Notes under the pieces: generated by a model
What the model saw: the letters and a program-made list of their open reading frames with translations, nothing else
Told to the model about the DNA's origin: nothing
Databases searched by the model: none
NCBI RefSeq assembly: GCF_032586155.1
Contig: NZ_JAWHTC010000002.1
Span: 992,001-1,056,000, forward strand
DNA length: 64,000 nucleotides
Direction of reading: 5' to 3'
From: JAWHTC01 sp032586155
GTDB lineage: Bacteria > Pseudomonadota > Alphaproteobacteria > Rhodobacterales > Rhodobacteraceae
Shown: one piece after another, positions 54,326 through 62,888 of the stretch
Layout of the letters: every line of letters begins with the position of its first letter
Position numbering within the stretch: position 1 is the first letter of the stretch
Translations under genes and position numbers: made by a program

Positions 54326-55452
54326 GCCGCCCCTTCCGTCAACGCCGCGTGGGTGGATCGTACCCCGTCCATGTCTGCATAACAGCCCTGAAGCCATCGC
54401 GATCCTTCCCCGGAATAACCCTTGCGTGCATGTAGCACCCGCGTGTTCTGGACCACGAAACTCTCTCCTGGGTTCAGCTTGAATGTGACCTCCATCGCCG
54501 GATCATCAATGATTTCACCCAGCCGCCGATAGGCCGCGTAATAGCTTTCCATGTCCTCGTAAGGCACGTCCGTGATCGCTGCCGTCGAGCGGTTGTTGAA
54601 CCGCACCGCGATCAGTTCCCCGTCTGGTGCCAGCTCGATCATCGGACGGCGTGACCGCAAGATCACCCCGTCGCTTCCGGCATATTCGAACCGCGCGCAA
54701 TACCGGCTCAGCAACTCAAACCCCCCTGGGTTTTCCTCGCGCAGCCGCAACGCACAGGCAAACCCGTCCACCACCATGTTCTCGCCGCCCTCTGCCGAGT
54801 TCTCCAGGCAATAGAGGATCTGCACCGTCGGCACCGGGTCGCGATAGGGGTTGTCGGTATGTGCCTGCAACCCCAGTCCGGTATAGGCAAGGTTGGTCGG
54901 GTTCACTTCGGTGCGCACCTCGAACCAGCGGCCATAGTTGGTTTCGCGGATATGCCCGAACAGGTCGGCAACTTTCGCCAATGATCCCGGCTCCACCGGC
55001 CCGCCCGTCAGCTTGGCAAAGCCATGCCGTACCAATCCGCCCAGCCACGCGGCGCGCGCTCCGGAATCGTCTCTAACCTTGCTGAATTCGCCCTCAGGGA
55101 TCGCATTCATCAATCCGGCATCCCAGGGAGTGATCCCTTCCGCCAACCAACCTTGTTCGTCCGCGCCGTCGCAATCATATCCATGATCCATCAGCCAACC
55201 GAGGTCAAAAACCACGCGCTTATCCTCGGGGTCGAACCGAATGTTCAGCCGGTCGCCTTCAACCCCAGCCGCGCCAATCACCGTCCCGTCCGGAATATCT
55301 CGAAGTGCGATCAACCGCTGCCCGTTCCCCGGGTCTCGCGTCTCCGCATCCCGGGCATTGTCGCGCAGCCATATGGCGTGGAATCGCATCCTCTGCCCGC
55401 CATGCTCAACCGCCAATGCAGCCCCGCCCTCAAGAATGGAAACTTCTGTCAT
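54322..55452 (-). CDS. Fe(II)/2-oxoglutarate hydroxylase, TmpA/gamma-butyrobetaine-hydroxylase-like
   Basis: 376 residues. N-terminal small domain (FHAIWLRDNARDAETRD) of the butyrobetaine-hydroxylase family, then a TauD-type double-stranded beta-helix: the iron facial triad is His and Asp in LQAHTDNPYRDP and the distal His in NTRVLHARKGY. TmpA enzymes hydroxylate 2-trimethylaminoethylphosphonate, and TmpB then cleaves it; the coupled TmpB-like gene favours that over carnitine synthesis. GTTAGAGAC occurs in it (55069-55077). Confidence 0.8.
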   Translation of the reverse strand: MTEVSILEGGAALAVEHGGQRMRFHAIWLRDNARDAETRDPGNGQRLIALRDIPDGTVIGAAGVEGDRLNIRFDPEDKRVVFDLGWLMDHGYDCDGADEQGWLAEGITPWDAGLMNAIPEGEFSKVRDDSGARAAWLGGLVRHGFAKLTGGPVEPGSLAKVADLFGHIRETNYGRWFEVRTEVNPTNLAYTGLGLQAHTDNPYRDPVPTVQILYCLENSAEGGENMVVDGFACALRLREENPGGFELLSRYCARFEYAGSDGVILRSRRPMIELAPDGELIAVRFNNRSTAAITDVPYEDMESYYAAYRRLGEIIDDPAMEVTFKLNPGESFVVQNTRVLHARKGYSGEGSRWLQGCYADMDGVRSTHAALTEGAA

Positions 55453-55564
55453 CGCGTCCTCCCTGTTTGCCCGCCATGTTCGGTGGGGCAGGGGGTCTCA
55501 ATCAATCATGTCTGCGACGCTCTACTGTGCCTAAAAACGACACAGGCGTGTGACAGGGGCGACC

Positions 55565-56266
55565 TCAGTCCGGTGCCAGCATGTACCCGGCACCCCGTAC
55601 CGTCTGCAAATACCGCGGCTGCTTCGGGTCCGCCTCGATCTTGCGGCGCAGCCGGGTGATCTGTACATCAACTGCCCGCTCCTGCGCCTGACCTCCATCA
55701 CGGCCCAGGTCCTCGACCAGCTTGGTGCGGCTCACCGCTTCGCCCGGGCTGGCGGCAAAGATGCGCATCAACTGCCCCTCGGTTGCGGTCAGCCGGATCA
55801 ACTCGTCACCCTGCCACAGCTCGCCCCGGTCGATGTCGTAACGGATCGCGCCCAAGTGTAGCACCTTGGGCCGGATATCCTCGCCAGCCACATCCGGTAC
55901 CCGCCGCAGGATCGCATTGATCCTGAGCAGCAATTCCTTCGGTTCGAACGGCTTCGACAGGTAGTCATCAGCGCCTGCTTCAAGCCCCGCTATCCGGTCG
56001 TCGGTCTCTCCCTTCGCCGTCAAAAGCAGGATCGGCACGTTTGATGATTTGCGCAGATCGCGAGTCAGCGCGATCCCGGTTTCCCCCGGCATCATCACGT
56101 CCATTACGATCAGGTCGAAATCCAGACCACTCAGTATTCGCCGGGCGTGCGCTCCGTCCCGTGCTCCGGTCACAAGGAACCCGCTGCGGATCAGGAATTT
56201 CTGCAGCAGCGTGCGAATTCGCTCGTCATCGTCAACGATCAGCAGATGCGGTTCGAAATCACTCAT
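55565..56266 (-). CDS. petR: Response regulator PetR
   Basis: 233-residue OmpR-type regulator. Receiver with IVDDDERIR, phosphorylatable Asp in LIVMDVMMPGETG, and LSKPFEPKEL; the winged helix ends ERAVDVQITRLRRKIEADP and TVRGAGYML. It overlaps the MarR-type gene upstream by four bases, the petP-petR order first described in Rhodobacter capsulatus, where the pair is needed for growth. No histidine kinase is adjacent. Confidence 0.88.
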   Translation of the reverse strand: MSDFEPHLLIVDDDERIRTLLQKFLIRSGFLVTGARDGAHARRILSGLDFDLIVMDVMMPGETGIALTRDLRKSSNVPILLLTAKGETDDRIAGLEAGADDYLSKPFEPKELLLRINAILRRVPDVAGEDIRPKVLHLGAIRYDIDRGELWQGDELIRLTATEGQLMRIFAASPGEAVSRTKLVEDLGRDGGQAQERAVDVQITRLRRKIEADPKQPRYLQTVRGAGYMLAPD

Positions 56267-56760
56267 GATCCACCCTCTTTCAGCGCGCTGTATTTGCGTC
56301 GGATTTCTGGATCCATCATCGCTTCCAACACCGCCCGAAACCCGGTCACCGCCTCGGGCCCTGCCTTGCGATAGGCTGCCCGCATCCGCGCCCGCTGGGC
56401 GTCGCTAAGACGTCGTTCAAGCGCCAGCCCATCCTCGGTCAGATACAGGTTCCGTTCCCGCCTGTCGGTCTTGCCTACCATGCTTTCCACAAGGCCATCT
56501 TCCATCAATGTGCGCAACACACGGTTCAGTGACTGCTTGGTGACACCGAGGATTTCCAACAAGTTGTTCACCGTCGTCCCTGGTGCCCGTGCAATGAAGT
56601 GAAGCGCCCGGTGATGCGCCCTGCCATAGGCCATCCCAGCCAGGATGCGATCGGGATCGGCGGTAAAGCTGCGATAGGCGAAAAACACCGCCTCGATGCC
56701 TTGCCGCAGTTGCTCATCGGTCAGGAATAGCAGGCTGTCGCTGCCGGAACTCTCTGACAT
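56263..56760 (-). CDS. petP: MarR-family regulator PetP
   Basis: 165 residues. Winged helix with GTTVNNLLEILGVTKQSLNR as the recognition region, then the wing VGKTDRRERNLYLTEDG. It starts 171 bases from the divergent ilvE and is coupled to petR by a four-base overlap, which supports the petP name. Confidence 0.87.
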   Translation of the reverse strand: MSESSGSDSLLFLTDEQLRQGIEAVFFAYRSFTADPDRILAGMAYGRAHHRALHFIARAPGTTVNNLLEILGVTKQSLNRVLRTLMEDGLVESMVGKTDRRERNLYLTEDGLALERRLSDAQRARMRAAYRKAGPEAVTGFRAVLEAMMDPEIRRKYSALKEGGS

Positions 56761-56931
56761 GGCCCATACCTCTCAGTTCACAAATAACCGCTCGCCCTGT
56801 CATAATACGTCAGCTTTGTTGACATTCCAAGGTGCAACTGGTAGCGAATCGAGGCTTTAGCGAAATTTTATGTCCGATGCGGACGTAAGTTGCGCAACAA
56901 ATGAAAACCCCAAGGGCCTCGAAGGAGAGAG

Positions 56932-57801
56932 ATGATGACAGGCTATGATGATCGCGACGGCAAGATCTGGTTGGACGGACAACTGGTAGATTGGCGCTCG
57001 GCCAACGTACACATCCTGTCGCATGCGCTGCACTATGCCTCGTCGGTATTCGAAGGCGAGCGCCTCTATAACGGCAAGATCTTCCTCAGCCGCAAGCATT
57101 CCGAACGGCTGCTGAAATCGGGCGAATATCTCGACATGCCGATCCCCTATTCCGTCGATCAGATCGAGGCCGCCAAACAGGCTGTTGTCGACGCCAACGG
57201 GTTGGAAAACGCGTACGTTCGTGCCGTGGCTTGGCGCGGGGCCGGCGAAGATATGGGCGTCAGTTCCGCCCGCAACCCCGTTCGCATGGCGGTCGCCGCT
57301 TGGGAATGGGGCGATTATTACGGCGAAGCCAAGTTCAAAGGCGCCAAGTTGGACGTGGCCAAATGGAAACGGCCCAGCCCAGAGACCATCCCGGTCCACG
57401 CCAAGGCGGCAGGTCTCTACATGATCTGCACCATGTCCAAACACGCCGCCGAGGCCAAGGGCTGCTCGGACGCCATGTTCCTCGACTATCGCGGCTACGT
57501 GGCCGAGGCGACCGGCGCCAACATCTTCTTCGTGAAAGATGGCGAGGTCCACACGCCCAAACCCGACGCCATCCTCAACGGCCTGACCCGCCAGACCGTG
57601 ATCGGAATGCTGGAACAGCGCCAGATCAAGGTGCACGAACGCTACATCGAGCCCGACGAGCTCTCGTCGATGGAGCAATGCTGGCTGACCGGTTCGGCGG
57701 CCGAGGTCACCCCTGTGGGCCAGATCGGTGATTGGAATTTCGAGGTCGGTGATCTGACCAAGGATATTTCGACAAGTTACGAGAAACTTGTTCGCGAATA
57801 A
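56932..57801 (+). CDS. ilvE: Branched-chain amino-acid aminotransferase
   Basis: 289 residues, fold-type IV PLP enzyme. Performs the last step of valine, leucine and isoleucine synthesis. The PLP lysine is in IPVHAKAAGLYM (about 146-157), with HALHYASSVFEGERLY near residue 30 and LDYRGYVAEATGANIFFVKDG (given here as YVAEATGANIFFVKDG) carrying the cofactor contacts. The start has GAAGGAGAGAG upstream and two ATG codons in a row. A strong terminator follows. Confidence 0.95.
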   Translation: MMTGYDDRDGKIWLDGQLVDWRSANVHILSHALHYASSVFEGERLYNGKIFLSRKHSERLLKSGEYLDMPIPYSVDQIEAAKQAVVDANGLENAYVRAVAWRGAGEDMGVSSARNPVRMAVAAWEWGDYYGEAKFKGAKLDVAKWKRPSPETIPVHAKAAGLYMICTMSKHAAEAKGCSDAMFLDYRGYVAEATGANIFFVKDGEVHTPKPDAILNGLTRQTVIGMLEQRQIKVHERYIEPDELSSMEQCWLTGSAAEVTPVGQIGDWNFEVGDLTKDISTSYEKLVRE

Positions 57802-57849
57802 CCCGGTGCTGACACCCTGACAAACTCCTTTCTGTCAGAGGTTGAATTT

Positions 57850-57884
57850 ACCCTTCTGCCCAACTCGGTGCAGAAGGGTTTTTT
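57850..57884 (+). terminator. Rho-independent terminator of ilvE
   Basis: ACCCTTCTGC and GCAGAAGGGT form a perfect 10-bp stem with a 10-base loop, followed by TTTTT. An additional small hairpin (CTGACA/TGTCAG) lies just upstream, after the stop codon. Confidence 0.92.
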
Positions 57885-58131
57885 CATGCAATGCATCGGT
57901 GACGAATGTCTTTTGCCTAGGCCGGCGATCCAAGATCGCGACCGCCTCGCGTGTCGCCGCATTGCTAGGGGGCTGGCCATTTTTGGTTTTCGTGCCGGTG
58001 TTGGTTATGCCATTGCTCCGATGCCGTGTGACGCGGAACCTCAAAGCCACTTGGCCATCGCGCCAACGGCGGTGAAGGTCTCGGAGATTTTCGCACGATA
58101 GTGGCAGCACCGCACGCTGCGTTAGCCTTTT
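57885..58131. other. Spacer after ilvE, no gene recognised
   Basis: Together with the adjoining repeat this makes a 340-base gap. Short frames run through it on both strands without start sites or recognisable protein patterns. Confidence 0.45.
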
Positions 58132-58229
58132 GTGTCGTTAACGCGTAAAGCAAAAAATGCCCGACAGGTGCCCGACAGATAGCAGACGGATTCCAGCCCC
58201 CAAAACCCGGACCGTACGGTGTCGTTAAC
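58132..58229 (-). repeat. Intergenic tandem-repeat element, copy 2, flanked by 11-base direct repeats
   Basis: On the minus strand GGCTGGAATCCGTC is followed by TGCTATCTGTCGGG and CACCTGTCGGGC, then an AT-rich tract and TTACGCGTTAA, matching copy 1 at 3331-3400. GTGTCGTTAAC occurs at both ends (58132-58142 and 58219-58229); the second copy contains the stop codon of the neighbouring SDR gene. Confidence 0.6.
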
Positions 58230-59022
58230 CTTTACCCTGCGCGGCCTTGAAATAGCGTTGCAGCTTGGCCATTCCGCCGATCCAACGGTCGTAATCCTGT
58301 ACCTTGTTCTGCATGTAACCAGCGACGTTTTCGTGCGGCAAAACAAGGAACTTTTCGTCTCGGATCGCTTGCAGCGTATCCTCGGCAACCCGTTGAGTTG
58401 AAAGGATTCCATCCGCCGTCGCCGGGTTTTCGCCCGCGCCACGCACCATCTCGGTATCCACCCCTTGCGGGCACAAAACCGTTACCCGGATATTGTCGTC
58501 CTTGTGACCCAGCGCCAAGGCCTCGGCAAAGCCCACGGCGGCGTGTTTGGTGACCCCGTAAACCGCTGATCCCACTTGATTTAACAGCCCTGCCGCGCTT
58601 GCCGTGTGCATGAAGTACCCACCCCCGCGCGCCTTCATTTTCGGAATCAGATGGCGGGCGGCGTGAACATGGGCCATGACGTTCACGGCCCAGGCCTTGT
58701 TCCACTCCTCGGTGCTGGCGAACGCGATGTTATCGAAAGATTCATCAAGCCCGGTCAGGATGCCCGCATTCGAGCAAAACAGATCAATCGGCCCAATCTC
58801 GTCTTCCACCCGGTCGATCATCGCTTCCATTTGCGTCTGATCGCCGACGTCACAGGCCATCGCCGTGCCACTGGTCATGTCAGCAGTTTCCTGCGCGCCT
58901 TGGAGCTTCAGGTCGACGGCCACCACATGTGCGGCACCGGCCTCCTTCAACGCGACACACAGCGCCCGCCCAATACCCTGCGCTGCGCCAGTGACCACGG
59001 CGACTTTTCCTTGAATTTCGAT
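58225..59022 (-). CDS. Short-chain dehydrogenase/reductase, apparent ATC start
   Basis: About 265 residues. SDR motifs: GKVAVVTGAAQGIG, CSNAG, Ser in MHTASAAG and Tyr/Lys in AVYGVTK. The first standard start codon (GTG at 58998) would cut off strand beta-1 of the Rossmann fold. The natural N-terminus, xEIQGKVAVVTG, begins at ATC (59022), six bases after a perfect GGAGGGG site. No ATG, GTG or TTG lies in frame between that site and the upstream hairpin. Substrate unknown; the acidic residue after beta-2 (VAVDLK) suggests NAD. Confidence 0.82.
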   Translation of the reverse strand: MEIQGKVAVVTGAAQGIGRALCVALKEAGAAHVVAVDLKLQGAQETADMTSGTAMACDVGDQTQMEAMIDRVEDEIGPIDLFCSNAGILTGLDESFDNIAFASTEEWNKAWAVNVMAHVHAARHLIPKMKARGGGYFMHTASAAGLLNQVGSAVYGVTKHAAVGFAEALALGHKDDNIRVTVLCPQGVDTEMVRGAGENPATADGILSTQRVAEDTLQAIRDEKFLVLPHENVAGYMQNKVQDYDRWIGGMAKLQRYFKAAQGKG

Positions 59023-59050
59023 AACTTGCCCCTCCCTGACCCGCGCAATG

Positions 59051-59082
59051 AAAAACGCTTCGCCTTATTGAAAGGCGAAGCG
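59051..59082 (-). terminator. Rho-independent terminator of the ABC transporter operon
   Basis: CGCTTCGCCTT and AAGGCGAAGCG form a perfect 11-bp stem with a 5-base loop, followed on the minus strand by TTTTT (59055-59051). It lies 31 bases past the last permease stop and only about 28 bases before the SDR start. Confidence 0.9.
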
Positions 59083-59113
59083 CTCAATGCTTGCAAGTTT
59101 TCCGCTGCGTCGG

Positions 59114-60358
59114 TTACGTCCCGGTGATCCCACGCATCCGCTCGGAACGCCGCCGCAGCAGTTCCACCGCCGTCAGCAGGGCAATCGAGATGATCACCAG
59201 GATCGTCGCCACCGCCAAGATCGTCGGGCTGATCTGCTCGCGAATACCGCTGAACATCTGCCGTGGAATGGTCCGTTGCTTCACGTCCGCCAATTGCAGC
59301 ACCACAACCACCTCGTCGAATGAAGTGATAAAGGCAAACAGGCCGCCGGAAATCACACCCGGCAGGATCAAAGGCATCTGCACCTTGAAGAAGGTCTTAA
59401 CCGGCCCGGCACCCATGTTGGCCGCAGCCCGTACAAGGCTCTGATCAAAGCTGACCAGCGTCGCCGTCACTGTGATGATAACAAACGGTGTGCCCAAGGC
59501 GGCGTGGGCCAGGATCAACCCGACATAGGTCTTGGCCAGGCCCACATCCGAGAAGAAATAGAACAGGCCCGACGCGGTGATCACCAGCGGCACGATCATG
59601 GGCGAGATCAAAAGCGCCATGATTCCGCGACGATAGGGCATTTCCGATCGGCTCAGGCCGATGGCGGCCAGCGTGCCCAGCGCCGTTGACAGCAGCGTCG
59701 CCCAAATGCCGATCCAGAAGCTGTTCTTGATCGACCGCACCCATTGCGCGTTGTTCCACATGTCCGACCACCAGCCGCTCACGGCTTCCGGTGCGGCCAT
59801 GCCGTTCTTCAGGATGTCCCAGTACCAGCGCAAGCTATAGGCCTCGCTGTCCAGTGCCAGCATGCCAGGCGTAAAGCTGAAATAGGGTTCCTGGTTAAAC
59901 GACAGCGGGATCAGGATGATGATCGGTGTGATCAGGAACAGGAAAATCAAGCCGCAGATCGTACGGAACGCATAGAACCAAAGCACCTCGCCTGACGTAG
60001 CGTAGGGCGGGACGTTAAGACGATAGTTACCCGAGCTAAGCCAAAGTGACATGCGACCGATGAAATAGCCCACCACGCCCATCAATACGCCATAGGCAAA
60101 GCTGAAGACCTGCCAACCCAGTACGAAGAACAGAAGTGTGACCCCAAACCCTGCTAGAGCACGGTTTTGCGTCACATTGGGTACGATCAGAGCTACGAGG
60201 CCGAACAGAACCGCGCCCACCGCCAGGTAGGGCAGAAAGAGTGCGAAATTTCCTTGCGCCGTAGCAAGCCCGATGATGGCACCAAATCCGGCCAGCCACG
60301 CGATGTTGAACCACGTTGGCGGTTGCGGAGGGATGTATCTGTATTCGCCAGTGCTCAT
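59114..60358 (-). CDS. Polyamine-type ABC transporter permease (PotC-like) with N-terminal extension
   Basis: About 414 residues against 260-280 for usual PotC. The first ~110 residues carry three or four additional hydrophobic helices (WFNIAWLAGFGAIIGLATA and VLMGVVGYFIGRM) before the ordinary core, which begins FYAFRTICGLIFLFLITPI. The EAA coupling loop is RAAANMGAGPVKTFFKVQMP. ATG at 60358 is preferred; a GTG nine bases upstream overlaps the other permease's stop. Last gene of the operon. Confidence 0.9.
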   Translation of the reverse strand: MSTGEYRYIPPQPPTWFNIAWLAGFGAIIGLATAQGNFALFLPYLAVGAVLFGLVALIVPNVTQNRALAGFGVTLLFFVLGWQVFSFAYGVLMGVVGYFIGRMSLWLSSGNYRLNVPPYATSGEVLWFYAFRTICGLIFLFLITPIIILIPLSFNQEPYFSFTPGMLALDSEAYSLRWYWDILKNGMAAPEAVSGWWSDMWNNAQWVRSIKNSFWIGIWATLLSTALGTLAAIGLSRSEMPYRRGIMALLISPMIVPLVITASGLFYFFSDVGLAKTYVGLILAHAALGTPFVIITVTATLVSFDQSLVRAAANMGAGPVKTFFKVQMPLILPGVISGGLFAFITSFDEVVVVLQLADVKQRTIPRQMFSGIREQISPTILAVATILVIISIALLTAVELLRRRSERMRGITGT

Positions 60359-60363
60359 GCTCG

Positions 60364-61614
60364 TCACCCCAGTTTCATATTGTCGATGCCGACGATGCGG
60401 TCATAGAGCCAGAACATGAACAGCACGAAGACAAGAAGCACGAGGCCCAGCGCCGCAGCAAGGTTCCAGTTCAGCGATTTGCGCATGTGGAAGTCGATGA
60501 TGTTCGAGATCATCTGACCGTCCTGCCCACCAACAAGGGCCGGCGTGATGTAGTAGCCGATGGCAAGGATAAAGACGAGAAGCGCACCGGCACCGATCCC
60601 AGGCACCGACTGCGGGAAATAGACCCGCCAGAAGGCCGTTGCGGGTTTGGCACCCATCGACTTTGCCGCGCGGACATAAGAGGGCGGTATCGTCTTCATC
60701 ACCGAATAGAGCGGCAGGATCATGAACGGCAGCAGGATATGTGTCATCGAGATCAGCGTGCCGGTCTTGTTGTAGATCAGGCTGAAACGGTCATCATCTG
60801 TTGCCAATCCAAACACGACAAACAGGTCGTTCAGAACCCCCTGACCCTGCAACATGGCAATCCATGCCGTGGTCCGCACCAGAAGCGAGGTCCAGAACGG
60901 CAGCAGCACCAGGATCAGAAGAAGGTTCGAGGTCTTTACCGACAGCGTCGACAACAGGTACGCCACCGGGTAGCCCAAGAGCAGAGTGAACACTGTCACC
61001 AGGAACGAGATTTCCAGAGTCCGATAGAATAGCATCCCGTGAATCCGCCGCTCTTCGCTTTGGCGCGAGAATGATCCATCGGCGTTGTATTTCAAGTCGA
61101 CCGCGGCGGCGACATAGCCGGGGTTGAACTTCTTGGCCGAGATCTTGACCGCTTTCCAGGTCTCGATATCCGCCCATTTCTTGTCCTTTTTGATCAGGGC
61201 ATCCAGATAGGGCGGCTCCATCTTCTTGGCGCTACGAGCGGACTTGGTGAACAGGCTGCGCGTGCCGGACTTCTCGCGATTCACGCGGGTCGCGACCTTG
61301 CCGATGTTCTTGGTTTCTCGCGCGACTATCAGGTCGGCCACCATGGCGGCGGCCATCTCTTCCGTAGGGTCCGAAACCGCGTCCCAATTTGCCACCGCTG
61401 CCGTCGAATTCGGCATCAGATCGGCATAGCGCGAGTCGTACACGCTTTGCGTCAAAAGCAGGATGATCGGAACGATGAAGGAAATGATGATAAAGGCCAG
61501 CAGGGGAAAGACCAGGCCAAAGGCGCGAACCCGCGAACGGAACAGCGTCTGCGCCAGCTTTTTCTTAAGCGGGGTGCCGTCGGCGGCCAGGATCGGACCG
61601 GAAGTATCGCTCAT
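60364..61614 (-). CDS. Polyamine-type ABC transporter permease (PotB-like) with large loop insert
   Basis: About 416 residues against ~290 for usual PotB. After the first helix (VFPLLAFIIISFIVPIILLL) there are about 140 polar residues, rich in Lys, Ala and Arg (NREKSGTRSLFTKSARSAKK), before helix 2 (LEISFLVTVFTLLLGYP); the normal spacing is about 40. The EAA loop is RAAKSMGAKPATAFWRVYFP. The insert faces the periplasm by the usual topology and may contact the binding protein. ATG 61614 is preferred over a GTG nine bases upstream. Confidence 0.9.
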   Translation of the reverse strand: MSDTSGPILAADGTPLKKKLAQTLFRSRVRAFGLVFPLLAFIIISFIVPIILLLTQSVYDSRYADLMPNSTAAVANWDAVSDPTEEMAAAMVADLIVARETKNIGKVATRVNREKSGTRSLFTKSARSAKKMEPPYLDALIKKDKKWADIETWKAVKISAKKFNPGYVAAAVDLKYNADGSFSRQSEERRIHGMLFYRTLEISFLVTVFTLLLGYPVAYLLSTLSVKTSNLLLILVLLPFWTSLLVRTTAWIAMLQGQGVLNDLFVVFGLATDDDRFSLIYNKTGTLISMTHILLPFMILPLYSVMKTIPPSYVRAAKSMGAKPATAFWRVYFPQSVPGIGAGALLVFILAIGYYITPALVGGQDGQMISNIIDFHMRKSLNWNLAAALGLVLLVFVLFMFWLYDRIVGIDNMKLG

Positions 61615-61692
61615 AAGTGTCACGCCTTGGGGTTGGTCTTGTCAGGGGATGGGGAAGGGCCGTGCGGCCCCTCCCCAATGCTCACGTCAGGA

Positions 61693-62772
61693 TTACTTGG
61701 CCAGCCAAGCGTTGAAACGCTCGTTCAACTCGTCCTGGTTGTCGGCCCAGAACTCAAAGTCGTTCTGAATCGCAGTCGCGAAGTTTTCCGGCGCGGTGGG
61801 CATTTGTGGACCCATCGCAAGGTCAGGCTTGGTAGCGTAGTTGCCAACCAGCGGAGCCGAAGACTTGCGCGCCGGGCCGTAGGAAATCCACGAGGCTTGT
61901 GCTGCCAGCTGCTCGGTCGCGGTCGAGAACGCCAGGAAGTCCATTGCCAGGTCCTTGTTCGGCGCACCCTTCGGCATCACCCACAGGTCAAGGTCAAACA
62001 CCTGTCCGTCCCAGACGATTTCGAACGGCTTGTCTTCGGCTGCAACCGCGTTGAAGATACGGCCGTTATAGGCGGTGGTCATGGCGACTTCGCCATCTGC
62101 CAGAAGCTGCGGCGGTTGTGCGCCAGCTTCCCACCAGACAGTGCTGTCCTTGATGGTGTCGAGCTTGGCAAACGCACGGGCCACACCTTCTTCGGTGCCC
62201 AGCATTTCATAGACGTCGGTGTTGGCAACGCCATCGGCGATCAGAGCCATTTCCAGGTTCGCCTTGGGGCCTTTACGAAGGCCGCGCTTGCCCGGGAACC
62301 CTTCCAGGTCAAAGAAATCGGCCATGGTTTTCGGGCCGTTTTCCATTTTCGAGCTGTCATAGGCATAGATGGTCGACCACACGATGTTGGCAACAGCACA
62401 CTCGGAGACCGCGCCGTCGATGAAGTCTTCCATCGCCGGGGTGCCATCCGGCGCCGGCGGCAGGATCGCCGGGTCGATGGTTTCCAGTAGGCCTTCGTCG
62501 CAGCCGCGCACGGCGTCCGAAAGCTCAACGTCGACCAGATCCCAGGTCACGTTGCCAGCTTCAACTTGGGCTTTCACCTCGGCCAGGCCACCGTTGTAGT
62601 CCTCGGACACGATGGTGTTGCCGGTCTTGGCCATCCAGGGTTTGTGATAGGCTTCAACTTGCGACTTGGTGTATGCGCCGCCCCAGCTTACTACGGTGAT
62701 TTCGCCTGCCGTCGCTGCACCTGCCGCAAAGGCAAGTGCAGTGGTGGCAAGGAGAGTTTTCGTCAGTTTCAT
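61693..62772 (-). CDS. Polyamine-type ABC transporter, periplasmic binding protein
   Basis: 359 residues with a signal peptide (MKLTKTLLATTALAFAAGAATA). Mature start EITVVSWGGAYTKSQ, typical of the PotD/PotF and related families. Aromatic and acidic residues such as WDLVDVELSD and WWEAGAQPPQLL line the usual ligand cleft. Substrate might be a polyamine or another organic amine; not decided by sequence. Confidence 0.92.
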   Translation of the reverse strand: MKLTKTLLATTALAFAAGAATAGEITVVSWGGAYTKSQVEAYHKPWMAKTGNTIVSEDYNGGLAEVKAQVEAGNVTWDLVDVELSDAVRGCDEGLLETIDPAILPPAPDGTPAMEDFIDGAVSECAVANIVWSTIYAYDSSKMENGPKTMADFFDLEGFPGKRGLRKGPKANLEMALIADGVANTDVYEMLGTEEGVARAFAKLDTIKDSTVWWEAGAQPPQLLADGEVAMTTAYNGRIFNAVAAEDKPFEIVWDGQVFDLDLWVMPKGAPNKDLAMDFLAFSTATEQLAAQASWISYGPARKSSAPLVGNYATKPDLAMGPQMPTAPENFATAIQNDFEFWADNQDELNERFNAWLAK

Positions 62773-62888
62773 AAGTTACTCCCTATGTCTCCCGGTTACT
62801 CGTTTTTTGGCACAATGGTCCGGGTATGTATTGCGCCAGGGGTTGAACCGGGCATGGGCGAGCCACCCCCGGCAAATTCCTTGTACGA

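Noticed and set aside
57842..58110. Short frames on both strands after ilvE
   Set aside because: The plus-strand frame starts before and runs through the ilvE terminator and the minus-strand one spans it too; no family recognised.
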